Source: Durusdinium trenchii
Taxonomy: Eukaryota > Sar > Dinophyceae > Suessiales > Symbiodiniaceae
Reading direction: 5' to 3'
Assembly: GCA_963970005.1 (NCBI GenBank)
Contig: CAXAMN010005402.1
Span: 257,970-321,969, forward strand
Length of the DNA stretch: 64,000 bases
The position numbers and the translations under genes are program-made. Numbering within the stretch: position 1 is the first letter of the stretch; every line of letters begins with the position of its first letter. The notes below the pieces were generated by a model that was not told where the DNA came from, did not search any database, and saw nothing but the letters and a program-made list of their open reading frames with translations. Shown here one piece after another: positions 26,238 to 35,628 of the stretch.

Positions 26238-26310
26238 TGGAATTCCGGCGGACCAATTCCACCCTGAACTACATGTTGTGCGGGGTGGAAATCACTCCGC
26301 CGGAATTCCA
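26238..26310. repeat. Foldback / inverted repeat
   Basis: TGGAATTCCGGCGGA at 26238-26252 and its exact reverse complement at 26296-26310. Pairing probably extends inward through CCACCC/GGGTGG. The spacer is short (about 43 bp between the perfect arms). Confidence 0.8.
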
Positions 26311-26924
26311 CTGTGAACCCCTGTGGGATTCTAAAGGGGAAAGGGTTGCAAGTCATGGGTTTCCAAGCTTTTTAGCAACTTTGACTTTTGTCCTGTCTGT
26401 GTATGCTGGGGCTAGTGTGAGAAAATTGGTTGTTGGTGTGCTTGTTCTTTTTTATTCCTCCGGACTAGCCTGAAAAGGGATTGGTTTTGTCACATCATAT
26501 CAAATCATTGAATTTGTTGGATTCCCTTGAGAAAGAAGTTCATGCGTAATCAAAACCTCTGGCAGGAACTTAGACTCAAATTGGTCAAGTTACATGGAAG
26601 CTGAACAGCAAACAACTCTCTGCCCCAATTCCTCGTGGGCCTAACACTGAACTAGCCCTAACTCTGCTCAGCATTTTTGCATTGTTTCTACCGTTTTTCA
26701 CTCTTGTTTTTGCAGGATATCGTGGCTCAACGGGCTCAACGCTCACAGATTCAAGATGCTTAAATCACGGGTTCATATATATATATATATATATGCCCTC
26801 GTACGTGAACGTTGTCCGATGAGTGCCGTGTCCAAGCAGCCCAATCTGTCTGCTTGGTGGATTGCTATCCTCAGCATAGGCGAGCATGGACCGAACTGCT
26901 GATTATGATATATTGAGGCCATCA

Positions 26925-26990
26925 CTATTTGGTTGGAGGGTTGGAGGCCATTGCTATTAGGTTGGAGGCCATCGCTAGTAGGTAACAGGC
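26925..26990. repeat. 21-bp dispersed repeat, family 2
   Basis: GGTTGGAGGCCATTGCTATTA followed by GGTTGGAGGCCATCGCTAGTA, exactly 21 bp each. Confidence 0.8.
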
Positions 26991-28248
26991 TTAAACGTGA
27001 TACTAATGCTTTCAATGCAGGTTATTGAGTGTAAGCCACTCCCTCTCAGTCTCCAGAACGCCTTCCCTCTGCAAATCGACATAGCACACACGAAGAGCCC
27101 TGGAAGGGCTGGGCACATGGGGGATCGAACAAATGGAAACAAATTGGCCACCACATCTATATAATTATGTGTTGTGTTTGTCCATCACCATCCTCACGTT
27201 AAATCCGGACCAAGATGGACCGAGGCTCATTCCACGCTGAGACCACCGCGCCCTGCGTGTTTGAGACGATGACCATCTCTGGGTTCGCTCGGTCGAAGCA
27301 TTCGTCGAGCTGTTCGGGTTTGCATCTCAACTTCCTGGGTGCTCCAAAAATTGGTGTCACTGTGTCGCACATCACTGTGTCACAACATTGCTAGACTAAT
27401 TACTGCACAACTGCATCATATATTGTTTTTTGTTCTTTTCTTCGCAGTTCTCCTCATACTTTGCCCGTGTTGAATGCTCAAATGCTGACCTCTCGACCTC
27501 AAGAAATGAGGAATGCCAAGACTAGTCCGCGACAGGTCGTTGACTTTCATCCCATATTTCAGCCATACTTCGTAGCCATTTCACACCTTTGAACTAGGGA
27601 GCATTGAAGCAAGAGAGACTTCTTTACCGGCGCACGTGACGAGACTAGGGGCAAAACACCGCTAACTCCTTGGAACAGCACCAAGCTGCACGTCGTAGAC
27701 ATAGTTCCCAGGATGTGACTCAATGATGTCCATCGGAGATGTCTTAGTTAACAGTCGTGCTACAGAAGCCCCCTCTTCTTGTGAAAGGGACGCTCTCCGA
27801 CCATAATTTCACCGCTCATGTGAGATATTAACAAAACAATAACACTTGAATGGCTCAATATCTCAATGGCCCTGGCTTTCAGTGAAGTTGGCAGACCTGG
27901 CATGTCCTGTCTATACCATTGCGCCGCGTAGACGAGGTAGAAAATACTAATCTGAACCACATATCCGCAACATCACTGGATCGAAAATGATTCTTACACA
28001 AGAACAAAGGATTTCTCAGCAAACTTGCAACAAGACCACCTTACAAGGACTTCAAAACTCCTTGATTGGCAGTGTTCGTGCAACAATTCAATTTTAAAAC
28101 CACTGCACAAGCAATGACTGTATCCAGCCGCTTGGGTGACCTGATTCATCTGGGTGATGATTCCTCGCAAAACTGAACTGGAGAGGGATCCTGGATCGAC
28201 GTGTCATGGAGCAAAAACCAGAAAGGATCAGAAAGGAACGGTAGCGTT

Positions 28249-28490
28249 CTTGTTACTAGTAGTAACAAGTGCCACGCTAGTAGTAACAAGTGCCTTACTA
28301 GTAGTAACAAAAAGTTATTAGAATTATTAAGTTAATCTAAATAAATAGCTTCTTGTTACTACTAGTAAGGCACTTGTTACTACTAGTAAGGCACTTGTTA
28401 CTAGTAGCGATGCCCTCTGCTCCTAGTAGCTTCTTGTTGCTACTAGTAAGGCACTTGTTACTAGAAGCGATGCACTTGTTCCTAGGATAA
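28249..28490. repeat. Inverted pair of family-1 21-bp arrays
   Basis: Left half (28249-28320) has units in one orientation. Right half (from about 28352) has the same units in the opposite orientation, separated by about 30 AT-rich bases. The first unit, 28249-28269, is itself a perfect odd palindrome: arms CTTGTTACTA and TAGTAACAAG around one G. Confidence 0.85.
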
Positions 28491-29364
28491 GAAACATCTA
28501 AGAATCATATAATTCCAAGGCGGCCCTCTTTCTCTGCCTTGGCTCATGCGACTGTCATTTTGCCATGCCCAAACTACCACACAAGGCAGAGTCTCCATCT
28601 CCACCACTTGCCACCATGCTACCCGCTCGTCCACCCCCACTTCGGTGGCTGTGCCAGACTGCACGAAGCAAGGGCAGCTCAATGAAGATTGAAACATGTT
28701 AGAAACCAGCAGAAGCAACTTCGAAGCAAACCTCCAGCCTTTATTGAAGGGCTCTTTGGCACTAACTTGCCAGTCAGTTGTGATTTATGAATTTGGCAGC
28801 TGGCATGTTTCAGCTGTTGAATCCTATACCGACTTGTGTTGTAATCTTGTATATTGAACTTGGATCTCGAAACGGAACGCATCTGCAAGACAACTTACTC
28901 TGCACATCTCTGTGCCAGTGTTGAGGCTGTATCACTTTGGGTTGCATGAGCAGGGAAAAACAAAACTACCGGCCCATATATACTTTGCAGACTTGGTTCT
29001 TCTGCGGGCAAGATTGACTTCTTGGAAACCAAAGACCCTCAATGCCCCCTTCCTCCGCGACAGGGACTGTTTGGACAGCCGCCGGGAGGGGGGTGACTTC
29101 CATGGACTTCCAGCTGAGCACACGGCAGCGCCTCCGGCAGTGCGGCCCCACTCCCGACCCGGGCCTCCACACAACAGCTCTCACAAAACATGGCGCCGTC
29201 GGGGCCTCGCGCGTCCGATGGGCCAATGCTTGATCAAGCCTGAGCCTGGAATGCCAAGGAGAAGCATGTGAAGCCTAAAACGGTGTGTTTGCATCAAAAA
29301 GCCGATGTTTAATGCGAGTGCGTGTTTGGATTGCGAGTGACATGTCAAGAATGACTTAGTTGGT
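28491..29364. other. No recognised gene
   Basis: Short frames on both strands, none with a recognisable motif. It ends at the target site of the copia element. Confidence 0.55.
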
Positions 29365-29369
29365 GCGGG
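29365..29369. repeat. Target-site duplication, left (GCGGG)
   Basis: GCGGG immediately outside the left LTR. The identical five bases follow the right LTR at 36360-36364. Five bp is the usual size for LTR retrotransposon integration. Confidence 0.9.
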
Positions 29370-29482
29370 TGAAAATGAAGTTTCGACGTTTCGGAACGCC
29401 TTTTTCCCTTGAGCCAAAACACGTCAAGAGTCACGTGTCTGCAGTACTCTAGCGGAGTATTTATGGGCTGTACATGCAAACA
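29370..29482 (-). repeat. 3' LTR (113 bp)
   Basis: Identical to 36247-36359 except at 29461 (T, versus C at 36338). Ends are TG and CA. It contains the spliced-leader-like 12-mer at 29408-29419. Confidence 0.95.
29408..29419 (-). promoter_or_regulatory. Spliced-leader remnant in 3' LTR (TTTTGGCTCAAG)
   Basis: On the element's sense strand the LTR reads TTTTGGCTCAAG, identical to the last 12 bases of the dinoflagellate spliced leader (ending CCATTTTGGCTCAAG). The orientation is sense. A chance 12-mer match in a 113-bp LTR on either strand is expected at roughly one in 100,000. Confidence 0.75.
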
Positions 29483-29493
29483 CTCCTCCTCTT
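29483..29493 (-). other. Polypurine tract
   Basis: On the minus strand AAGAGGAGGAG lies directly against the first base of the 3' LTR, the expected place for the plus-strand DNA primer. Confidence 0.9.
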
Positions 29494-29589
29494 GCAAAGC
29501 ACTGTACTGCTGCGCAAGTAAAGAAAGTAGGTGAAACTTCCCGCTGCTGAGCCACTTTCAGTTGTGGTAGTGGAGCTTGGCCAGGGACC

Positions 29590-31164
29590 TTACTCCAAAA
29601 CATCCAACTGTCCTTTGCTTCGCTTGCTGAGGAATGCATACTGCAGGTCCTCCATGGTTTTGCGAAGTTGCACCCCAGGAACCGATTTGGTCAACACATC
29701 GGCTTTGTTCTTGACACCTGGAACGTGGTGCACTTTCAAGTGGCCTTCGGCAACCCTTTCTTGCAACCATAGGTAGCGAGTTTGGATGTGTCTGGCTTTA
29801 CCCAAACCCACTCGGTTCACAGTTCCTTTGGCTGCGTTGGAATCGCCCTCGATGATGACTCCCAATTCCAAACCAAGATCTGCGCATAGGCTTTGGAGGC
29901 CTAAGCCCACAGATCCTCCCTTCACAAGTGCGTAGTATTCGCTCTCGCCTGTCGAAAGGGCTATGGTGGATTGGATGTTACTGCTGTGTTTCAGCACGTG
30001 TGTGCCATAAATGGCAACCATGCCAGCCGTGCTCTTGCGTGTCACAGCATCTCCACCGTGGTCGGCGTCGACCTGGACCCTCAGTCTTGAGGGTACCTGC
30101 TGTGAGCCAAAACATTGCCCAACATCAGGGTATTTCTTCAAGTACCTGATGAGACGTTTCAAGTCTGCAAGTTTGGCTTCTGTTGGCGACACCATACCTC
30201 GAGCAAGGTTCTTGACTGCGTGTCCAATATCGAGTCGATCTTGGGACAGATACGCAGCACGCATCGTAGCTGAACGATACTTCGATGCCTCGCTCTTATC
30301 AAGCAGCGGACTGCGGCTTTCCAGCATCTGCTGATCTGCCGACTTCTTGACATCTGGTGATTCCACACCGTTTGCCTTTTCCAGGCCAAATGCCTGGATC
30401 AAAAGATCAACATGTCTCCGATCGGCTTCGATCACAATCGATCCTTTGCCGTTCTCCTTTTCGACTCGGATCAACCGATTCAGAAAATGGGCTTCTGTTC
30501 GGTCTCCATCCTCGTCTCCAAGAATCCCGAGACATTTCAGCCCATAGGCATCTTTGAGGACTTGGCTGAGCTTCTCCAAGTGTTGGGCGTCTCCGAGTGC
30601 TAGGAAGTCATCTCCATGCACCATCACTCTGACGTCCCAAGCTTCTTGGTAGAAGACTGACGCATTCGACAATCCTCTGCGGAAACCAGCCTTCTGCAGA
30701 GTCTCTGTGTAGTGCGTCTGCCAGATATTTGGAGCGTCCTGTGTCCCGTACATTGACTTCACGAGAAGTCCACAGGTCTGTCCATCTTTGCTGGCTTCGT
30801 CCTCAGGCGGCAGCTCTATGTAGATCTTTCTCTTCGGAGTTCCATAAAAGTGTGCTCGTGAGATGTCCCACAAGCCCAGCTTCAGCGGCTGGTTGTGGCA
30901 GGACTTTCTCTTTGTTGCCCACAACGAGCACAGCAGTCTCATCGCCTCCAGTGGGGGCGTGCTGCTGAAAAGCAAGTTGGCTGGCAATTGTTCTTCTTTG
31001 GTCTTTCTTGCCTTTATCTCACGCACAACTAATCGGCTCCTGTAGTTCGGGTTTGTTGGATCTCCCTTGTTGGTGTCCAACCATCTGACTGGAATCGGGG
31101 GCTTCCCCGTTTCCTCAAAACATTCGGCTTTCCCTAAAACATTCGGCTCTCGGCCGAGGCACAT
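29590..31164 (-). CDS. Copia reverse transcriptase and RNase H
   Basis: The frame encodes a copia-type RT (RVT_2): KPPIPVRWLD entry, first catalytic Asp in LGLWDISRAHFYG (residue 100), and the Asp-Asp pair in VMVHGDDF (185-186), where HGDD replaces the YVDD usual in copia. RNase H follows with VDADHGGD (Asp366), STGESEYYAL (Glu407), EGDSNAA (Asp441) and NKADVLTK (Asp489), all acidic residues kept. It synthesises cDNA from element RNA and degrades the template inside virus-like particles. The open frame begins in a 19-bp duplication (31111-31148) that shifts it from the preceding frame, so no genuine start lies here; it should be the C-terminal part of a polyprotein. The stop TAA at 29592-29590 leaves about 100 bp before the polypurine tract. 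This is the best preserved part of the element. Confidence 0.93.
   Translation of the reverse strand: MCLGREPNVLGKAECFEETGKPPIPVRWLDTNKGDPTNPNYRSRLVVREIKARKTKEEQLPANLLFSSTPPLEAMRLLCSLWATKRKSCHNQPLKLGLWDISRAHFYGTPKRKIYIELPPEDEASKDGQTCGLLVKSMYGTQDAPNIWQTHYTETLQKAGFRRGLSNASVFYQEAWDVRVMVHGDDFLALGDAQHLEKLSQVLKDAYGLKCLGILGDEDGDRTEAHFLNRLIRVEKENGKGSIVIEADRRHVDLLIQAFGLEKANGVESPDVKKSADQQMLESRSPLLDKSEASKYRSATMRAAYLSQDRLDIGHAVKNLARGMVSPTEAKLADLKRLIRYLKKYPDVGQCFGSQQVPSRLRVQVDADHGGDAVTRKSTAGMVAIYGTHVLKHSSNIQSTIALSTGESEYYALVKGGSVGLGLQSLCADLGLELGVIIEGDSNAAKGTVNRVGLGKARHIQTRYLWLQERVAEGHLKVHHVPGVKNKADVLTKSVPGVQLRKTMEDLQYAFLSKRSKGQLDVLE
31111..31148 (-). repeat. 19-bp tandem duplication causing a frameshift
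   Basis: On the plus strand TTCCTCAAAACATTCGGCT (31111-31129) is followed directly by TTCCCTAAAACATTCGGCT (31130-31148), with two differing bases. Nineteen is not a multiple of three, so the methyltransferase-like and RT frames are put out of phase; both frames contain an AECF segment from this duplication. Confidence 0.9.
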
Positions 31165-31972
31165 AAACGCCGTGCTTCTCTTTCAAATAGTCCATTTCAA
31201 GGCGTCTTGCCTCTTTTACCTTCTCGGCTGGCAAAATGCCGCCATTCACATCATCCATGTAGACCTCTTCGAACTCTGGGTCCATGAGAGGCATCTCTGG
31301 AACTGGGCCTGCTGCGAACAGATCGAAGGTGTTCAACTCACCTTTCTCTGCTAGCGTGTCACGCAGGCTCCTCAGCACTGCTTTCACAAGCTGCGGTGGG
31401 TATACCGCTGCCTGCCTAGCACTGCCTCCGATCAGATGGATGTGTCGGTGCCATGGTCCTTTGCCCGATTCATTCGAGCAGACTCCTTGCAGGACTCGAG
31501 CCAACCCTTCATCGTTGGTCATCCAACCGGTCTCCTTTCTCACATAGCCAGTGCCTTGGAGTCCTCTTCGGTCGGTGGCCATCATCTGCCACCTGCACAT
31601 TGGACCTTTCACCACAAACACACCATCTTCTTCTGCTAAGGCCTCAACCTTCTCATCCTTCCAGCTGGTTGCGGCCCATGGTGCCTCGTGGAGGAATTTT
31701 CTCCCTGAGCGATGCTGCTTGACATACAGCTCTACGCTCGTATGAAGATGATGGACGGCTTCGTCCATTTTCCTCCTCCTGACATCCGGTGCCATGTTTC
31801 TCCAGTTCAGATTCTGGAGCTGTGAAAACATATGGCACGGAGGCGAACCAGTTAGGAGAGCAGGTTCGTCCCTCTCGAGGATGTCGTGCACCTCTTGAAC
31901 ATCCTCTGACTTGTTCAAGTCCCAGTATGTTCCATCACTTTTCATTTCATTCAAGTCGACCGCGAATCCCGG
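31115..31972 (-). pseudogene. Methyltransferase-like module of the copia polyprotein
   Basis: The frame lies between integrase and RT, where most copia elements have only a linker. Order visible: PGFAVDL, then TYWDL, then PALLTGSPPCHMFSQLQ, then RKFLHEAPWAATSW. This resembles a class I Rossmann methyltransferase: an acidic end of strand 2, a WD(L/F) strand 3, and a strand-4 SPPCxxFS loop like motif IV (PPC, catalytic Cys) of DNA cytosine-5 methyltransferases; HEAP may stand for the ENV motif. The frame also carries strand-1-like SPKRFTALAE upstream of a TGA at 31973-31975 (CGA to TGA would explain it), and a lost base near 32019-32023 separates it from the integrase frame. Identification as a methyltransferase is inference; a structural role of the domain is possible. 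The right end runs into the 19-bp duplication. Confidence 0.6.
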
Positions 31973-34900
31973 TCACAACTTATACCGCTCTGCAAGAGCG
32001 GTGAACCTTTTGGGCGAGTAATTTCCATGACATCTACTGCTGACATCTGCATACTCAAATGCGCGATGTCTCCGATCTCTTGCTCAGTGATCTCGACGCC
32101 ATTCGCCTCATAGGTTCCTTGAATGATCTTCTTCAGATGCTGCTTTGCGATCTCCTTCTCTTTTACCAAGCTTGCTGCATCTGGCTTCCACCCTGCTGGT
32201 GGTGTTTCTGGAACATGTGAAAACTGAGACGTTTTCTTTGGACTCTCTTCCACTCTGGGATCTAGGTCTTCGACAGCAGTCTCTGCCGTCCTCTTTGTTC
32301 CTTGGGCTGGATTCGGCTTGACCTTTGCCCCGGGTGGATCTATCCTAAGTTCTCCTGTTCTCTTCTTGGGCTCTGTTGCTACCTTGGCTTTCGCCACTGG
32401 TTTCTTCTCTATCTCGGCTGCTTGCCTCTTCATCTCATATCTCTCTTTCGGGTCATCGGGATAGGTCTTCTCACCCTCTGCCGCTGTTGGCGGCGGGCTT
32501 CCCGATCCTGCGCTCTTTGCTTCTTCTTTCTTCTCTGGTTCTCCGGCCGCGTCTTCGGCCGTGATGTCGGTGTCCTTGTCGGCCACGACTTTCGGCTTCA
32601 CAGTGTCAAGCTGTTGCCGTTCTTTCCTCTTCTTTGCATGGGCTTCAAGTCTCGCTTGCCCAGCTTCATCCTTTTCCATTGCTTCGGTGATCCTTGCTCT
32701 GCACGCCTCTGTGTGCGGCAAGGTCGTCCTCTTGTCTTCCAAGATGCACTTGCATCCTGGGCAGCCTTCTGTGGCTCCATGCTTGTGCACATCCTCTCTC
32801 CTGATGTACACCTGCTGTGGTGGTGCCACTCGTTCCTCCTTGGGAGGTGGTACCACAAGACGTTCTCCGAGCATCAACTGCTCACCGGCAGGCCTTGCCG
32901 CGGAGTGCTCCCACGGTAAGCCCCGCAAAAGGTCCCAATCGCTTGGGTCCCAGCGGTCGGCTGAACTCAGCCGCCGGATTCCTGTGCCTCTGCGCACGCC
33001 ATCGGCCGTCATTACCAAGATGGACCCTGTTCGGCCATGGTGACCTACATAGCGTCCTTCTTTCAGGATGCGAACTCCCTCGCCTACTTCTCTAAAGTAT
33101 AGGCGTTCACCAAAAGCTATGGCGGGCTTCCGCCACTGCTTTCCACATCTTCTGGCCTCAGGCGTTCTGCCATCTTGACCTTTCTTGTACCTGCTCAACA
33201 GGTCTCCCGCCTGCCTTGGCAGCCATGTCAATGCAGGATCATCATCTTTGAGCTCTCTACCGAGCTTCTCTTCCAACGCGCTGCGGAGGACTCGTACTTG
33301 ACGTTTGACCTCCTTGCAGGCGTTCTCTGCCAGACCATTCGCTTGATGGTCTCCTACTGGCGACTCTTCCGAAACCCAGTCTATGCCGGTTTCTTTCGCT
33401 GCCGCTTCTTTCAAAGCTACCACGGATGGCTCACCATCCGACTTGAGAACCACCTTGCGGTGTCCCAAGTTCTTCAAGAAGTTCGCCACGAACTTCACTG
33501 CATACGGCGTTGCTCCCTTCGAATCCACGAAGGTCGCCGCTAAGGACTGTGTCCTCTCATCTTTCACCACGAGGATCGGCTTTACTCGCTCGTCCTCCAC
33601 ACCGCCCCGTGACATGAACGTGTAGTCCATTGCCACTGTGGGCACAAGGCTCTTTGCCTTCTGCTCCTCGGACCTCGTCCGATGCGGCTGTCCTACAGCC
33701 CGTCCGGCAATGCAATGCCGGCACCAATTTCGATACTGCACATGGCCTGTCGCCTCGTGCTCTTCGATCTCAGCCGGAGTTGGATCCTCCGGTGCTCTTA
33801 TCTGGATGGGTTTCTCAACCTCATCAACTAATTCCAACTCATCATCTTCTTCCTGCCTCTCTGGACCAGGTCGGCCTGAATCCATAGAAGCATCTCCTCT
33901 TTCTCCTGCGGCATTCAACTCTGCAATGCCACAGCATTCCTTGGTCGGTTTATACCCTGGCTTTCTCAAGTAGAAATTGTACACTCCCTGCTCTTGATAC
34001 ACAGGGATCCAACTTCGCTGCTCTACAGCGCTCGCTTTCTCCAGGATCGCCTGAACAGCCTTTCCAACTTTGGACCCTTGCGGAATCAAGTTTCCGCCAT
34101 TCACATCAAGAACTGCAATCCTTCCAAAGCCTAAGCACTTGGATGCTGAAATCAATGGCTTGTGAACATCGGCCATTGAGCCTTTCACGCGGCATTTGTT
34201 GTCGCTCTCATCGAACCCTTCAAAGGTTCCAATGCCCTGACTGGGCACCAACTCTCCTGATGCAGTCTTGAAAACAACCCCGTTGCCTTCACTGACAACC
34301 ACTCGGTCCTCCCAGCCATTCGGGATGGCTGTCTGGGCTGCTCCAGTGTCCAGGTTAAACTTCATCCATTCTTCGGCGGATGAAGTATCCGCTATTCCAA
34401 CTCCACTCAAGTCTGCCATGAGCATTCCGACATCTGCTTCCGGAGCTGGCTCAAGGCCATCATCCGGATCATCCATCTCTTCCATACTTCCTGCGGCTTT
34501 ACCTTTGCCGCCTCTTCCACCTTTGCCTTTACTGCCTTTGCCACCTTTGCCACTCTTGCCTCCTTTGCCTGAACCTGACCATTTATCGCCTTTTCCATCC
34601 GGCCGTTTCTTGCTCCAGCAATCGGCCGCTCTGTGTCCCTTCTTACCGCAATTGTAGCAGTTGATATCTTGAGCCGTACTTGAGCCTTTACTTGAATCTC
34701 CTTTGCTTGAGCCTTTCTTTCCATCACCTTTGACCTGTTTACCTTTTCCTTTGACCAGGCTTGCAATCCATTGTCCGATCGAATCGACGTCCATTGGTTG
34801 TGGTCCTTGATAACTAGAACTCGATGAACCTGGTTTTGGAACAGATGACTTTGATGTAAGGGATGATTCAATGACAAGTTCAATCTCCTGTTTGATCAAT

Positions 34901-35100
34901 GAATAGGTTGTCAATCTACTCTTGTTCAACAAAAGATGTTTCTCCAAATCTGGGGGTACCAACATCTCCAATGAAGCGGACTTGATGTCGTCCGATAGTG
35001 TCTCTCGGCTGGCCTCACGGCGGTCCAAGTTTTGACCCGCTCTGGCTGGAGGATAGCCCTGAGGATGTTTCGCTTTCTTCCCGAAGTACGGGGATCCCAT
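31951..35100 (-). CDS. Copia Gag C-terminus, protease and integrase
   Basis: From the frame's first codon: Gag remainder (SDDIKSASLEMLVPP, SRLTTYSLIKQEIE, residues 36-78), CCHC zinc knuckle CYNCGKKGHRAADC (148-161) in a Lys/Gly/Ser-rich stretch, retropepsin NLDTGAAQTAIP (Asp251), integrase zinc-binding HHCC (His448, His453, Cys460, Cys463), integrase core with Asp492 (AMDYTF), Asp555 (KSDGEPS) and Glu592 (NGLAENACKE). A second Cys/His cluster (GCPGCKCIL, HTEACRARI) and a long acidic/Lys-rich tail follow. Gag packages RNA, the protease cleaves the polyprotein, and integrase inserts cDNA. The N-terminus is not a real start: about 23 codons of another frame precede the Gag match, so an indel near 35010-35040 breaks it from the upstream Gag. 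The 3' end runs out of phase near 32020. All catalytic residues look intact. Confidence 0.92.
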   Translation of the reverse strand: MGSPYFGKKAKHPQGYPPARAGQNLDRREASRETLSDDIKSASLEMLVPPDLEKHLLLNKSRLTTYSLIKQEIELVIESSLTSKSSVPKPGSSSSSYQGPQPMDVDSIGQWIASLVKGKGKQVKGDGKKGSSKGDSSKGSSTAQDINCYNCGKKGHRAADCWSKKRPDGKGDKWSGSGKGGKSGKGGKGSKGKGGRGGKGKAAGSMEEMDDPDDGLEPAPEADVGMLMADLSGVGIADTSSAEEWMKFNLDTGAAQTAIPNGWEDRVVVSEGNGVVFKTASGELVPSQGIGTFEGFDESDNKCRVKGSMADVHKPLISASKCLGFGRIAVLDVNGGNLIPQGSKVGKAVQAILEKASAVEQRSWIPVYQEQGVYNFYLRKPGYKPTKECCGIAELNAAGERGDASMDSGRPGPERQEEDDELELVDEVEKPIQIRAPEDPTPAEIEEHEATGHVQYRNWCRHCIAGRAVGQPHRTRSEEQKAKSLVPTVAMDYTFMSRGGVEDERVKPILVVKDERTQSLAATFVDSKGATPYAVKFVANFLKNLGHRKVVLKSDGEPSVVALKEAAAKETGIDWVSEESPVGDHQANGLAENACKEVKRQVRVLRSALEEKLGRELKDDDPALTWLPRQAGDLLSRYKKGQDGRTPEARRCGKQWRKPAIAFGERLYFREVGEGVRILKEGRYVGHHGRTGSILVMTADGVRRGTGIRRLSSADRWDPSDWDLLRGLPWEHSAARPAGEQLMLGERLVVPPPKEERVAPPQQVYIRREDVHKHGATEGCPGCKCILEDKRTTLPHTEACRARITEAMEKDEAGQARLEAHAKKRKERQQLDTVKPKVVADKDTDITAEDAAGEPEKKEEAKSAGSGSPPPTAAEGEKTYPDDPKERYEMKRQAAEIEKKPVAKAKVATEPKKRTGELRIDPPGAKVKPNPAQGTKRTAETAVEDLDPRVEESPKKTSQFSHVPETPPAGWKPDAASLVKEKEIAKQHLKKIIQGTYEANGVEITEQEIGDIAHLSMQMSAVDVMEITRPKGSPLLQSGISCDRDSRST

Positions 35101-35628
35101 CGTCGGTGGACTCTTCGGTATGCCTCGAACCCATTTGAGGCTCCTACCATGAGATCTTCCGTTTCTCCGGAAGTGAGGGTCAGGAGGACGCGATGAATTT
35201 GATCAGCTTTATCCTCTAGATCGTCGATGGCTGCTATAGAGCCAGGCCCAAATGCGGATTCCATTCCGCTCATTTCAATCGCGTCTTCCTGCTCCAAGAT
35301 GTATTCAAGGATTTCTATGAACTCTCTCCCAAAAGTGGTTATGAACAGGTTGTCGATGCTCCTGGACTACTTTCGGAATTCCCCTTCAACATTTGCAAAG
35401 CTCTCGGGGCGTCTCAAACCCTTGGTGTCCATAAGTATTTGGGACTTTCGTCTATCTATCTTCCTTTTTCTCAAGGCTCTTAGCCAGTTCTCCTACTGCT
35501 GAAGCCAACATTGATACTCCACCTTGGGATTCTCTCAATACCTGGTTCTCTTGTTCCAAACGTGCCTGGTTTTGCTGGAGTTGCAAAACCATATCAGACA
35601 ACTGTTGAATCTGCTGTTCCACAGCCAT
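34926..35628 (-). pseudogene. Copia Gag N-terminal region, interrupted
   Basis: A likely Gag start ATG at 35628-35626 begins MAVEQQIQQL with a Gln/Glu-rich coiled coil (QLQQNQARLEQENQVL). The frame stops at TAG 35454-35452. A neighbouring frame continues the sense (MDTKGLRRPESFANVEGEFRK), hits TAG at 35369-35367, where Trp (TGG) would be expected, and then reads SRSIDNLFITTFGREF, DKADQIHRVLLTLTSGE and GFEAYRRVHRRWDPR, NILRAILQPERVK, typical of copia Gag (UBN2-like). After that the frame is lost near 35010-35040. So at least one frameshift and two stops interrupt Gag in this copy. Confidence 0.75.

Larger units (their letters stand above)
18261..28248. other. No recognised gene; scattered short repeats
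   Basis: About 10 kb in which no frame shows a domain. It holds AT microsatellites (18335-18350, 19845-19900, 20922-20945, 26776-26795), a GAC/TAC trinucleotide run (26022-26060), family-1 21-bp repeats, two family-2 sites (20237-20256, 26925-26990), a duplicated 80-bp segment (19297 and 19789) and a foldback (26238-26310). Confidence 0.55.

Noticed and set aside
31115-31972. Programmed frameshifting between copia frames
   Set aside because: A one-base loss, a TGA and a 19-bp duplication explain the breaks directly; no slip-site logic is visible.
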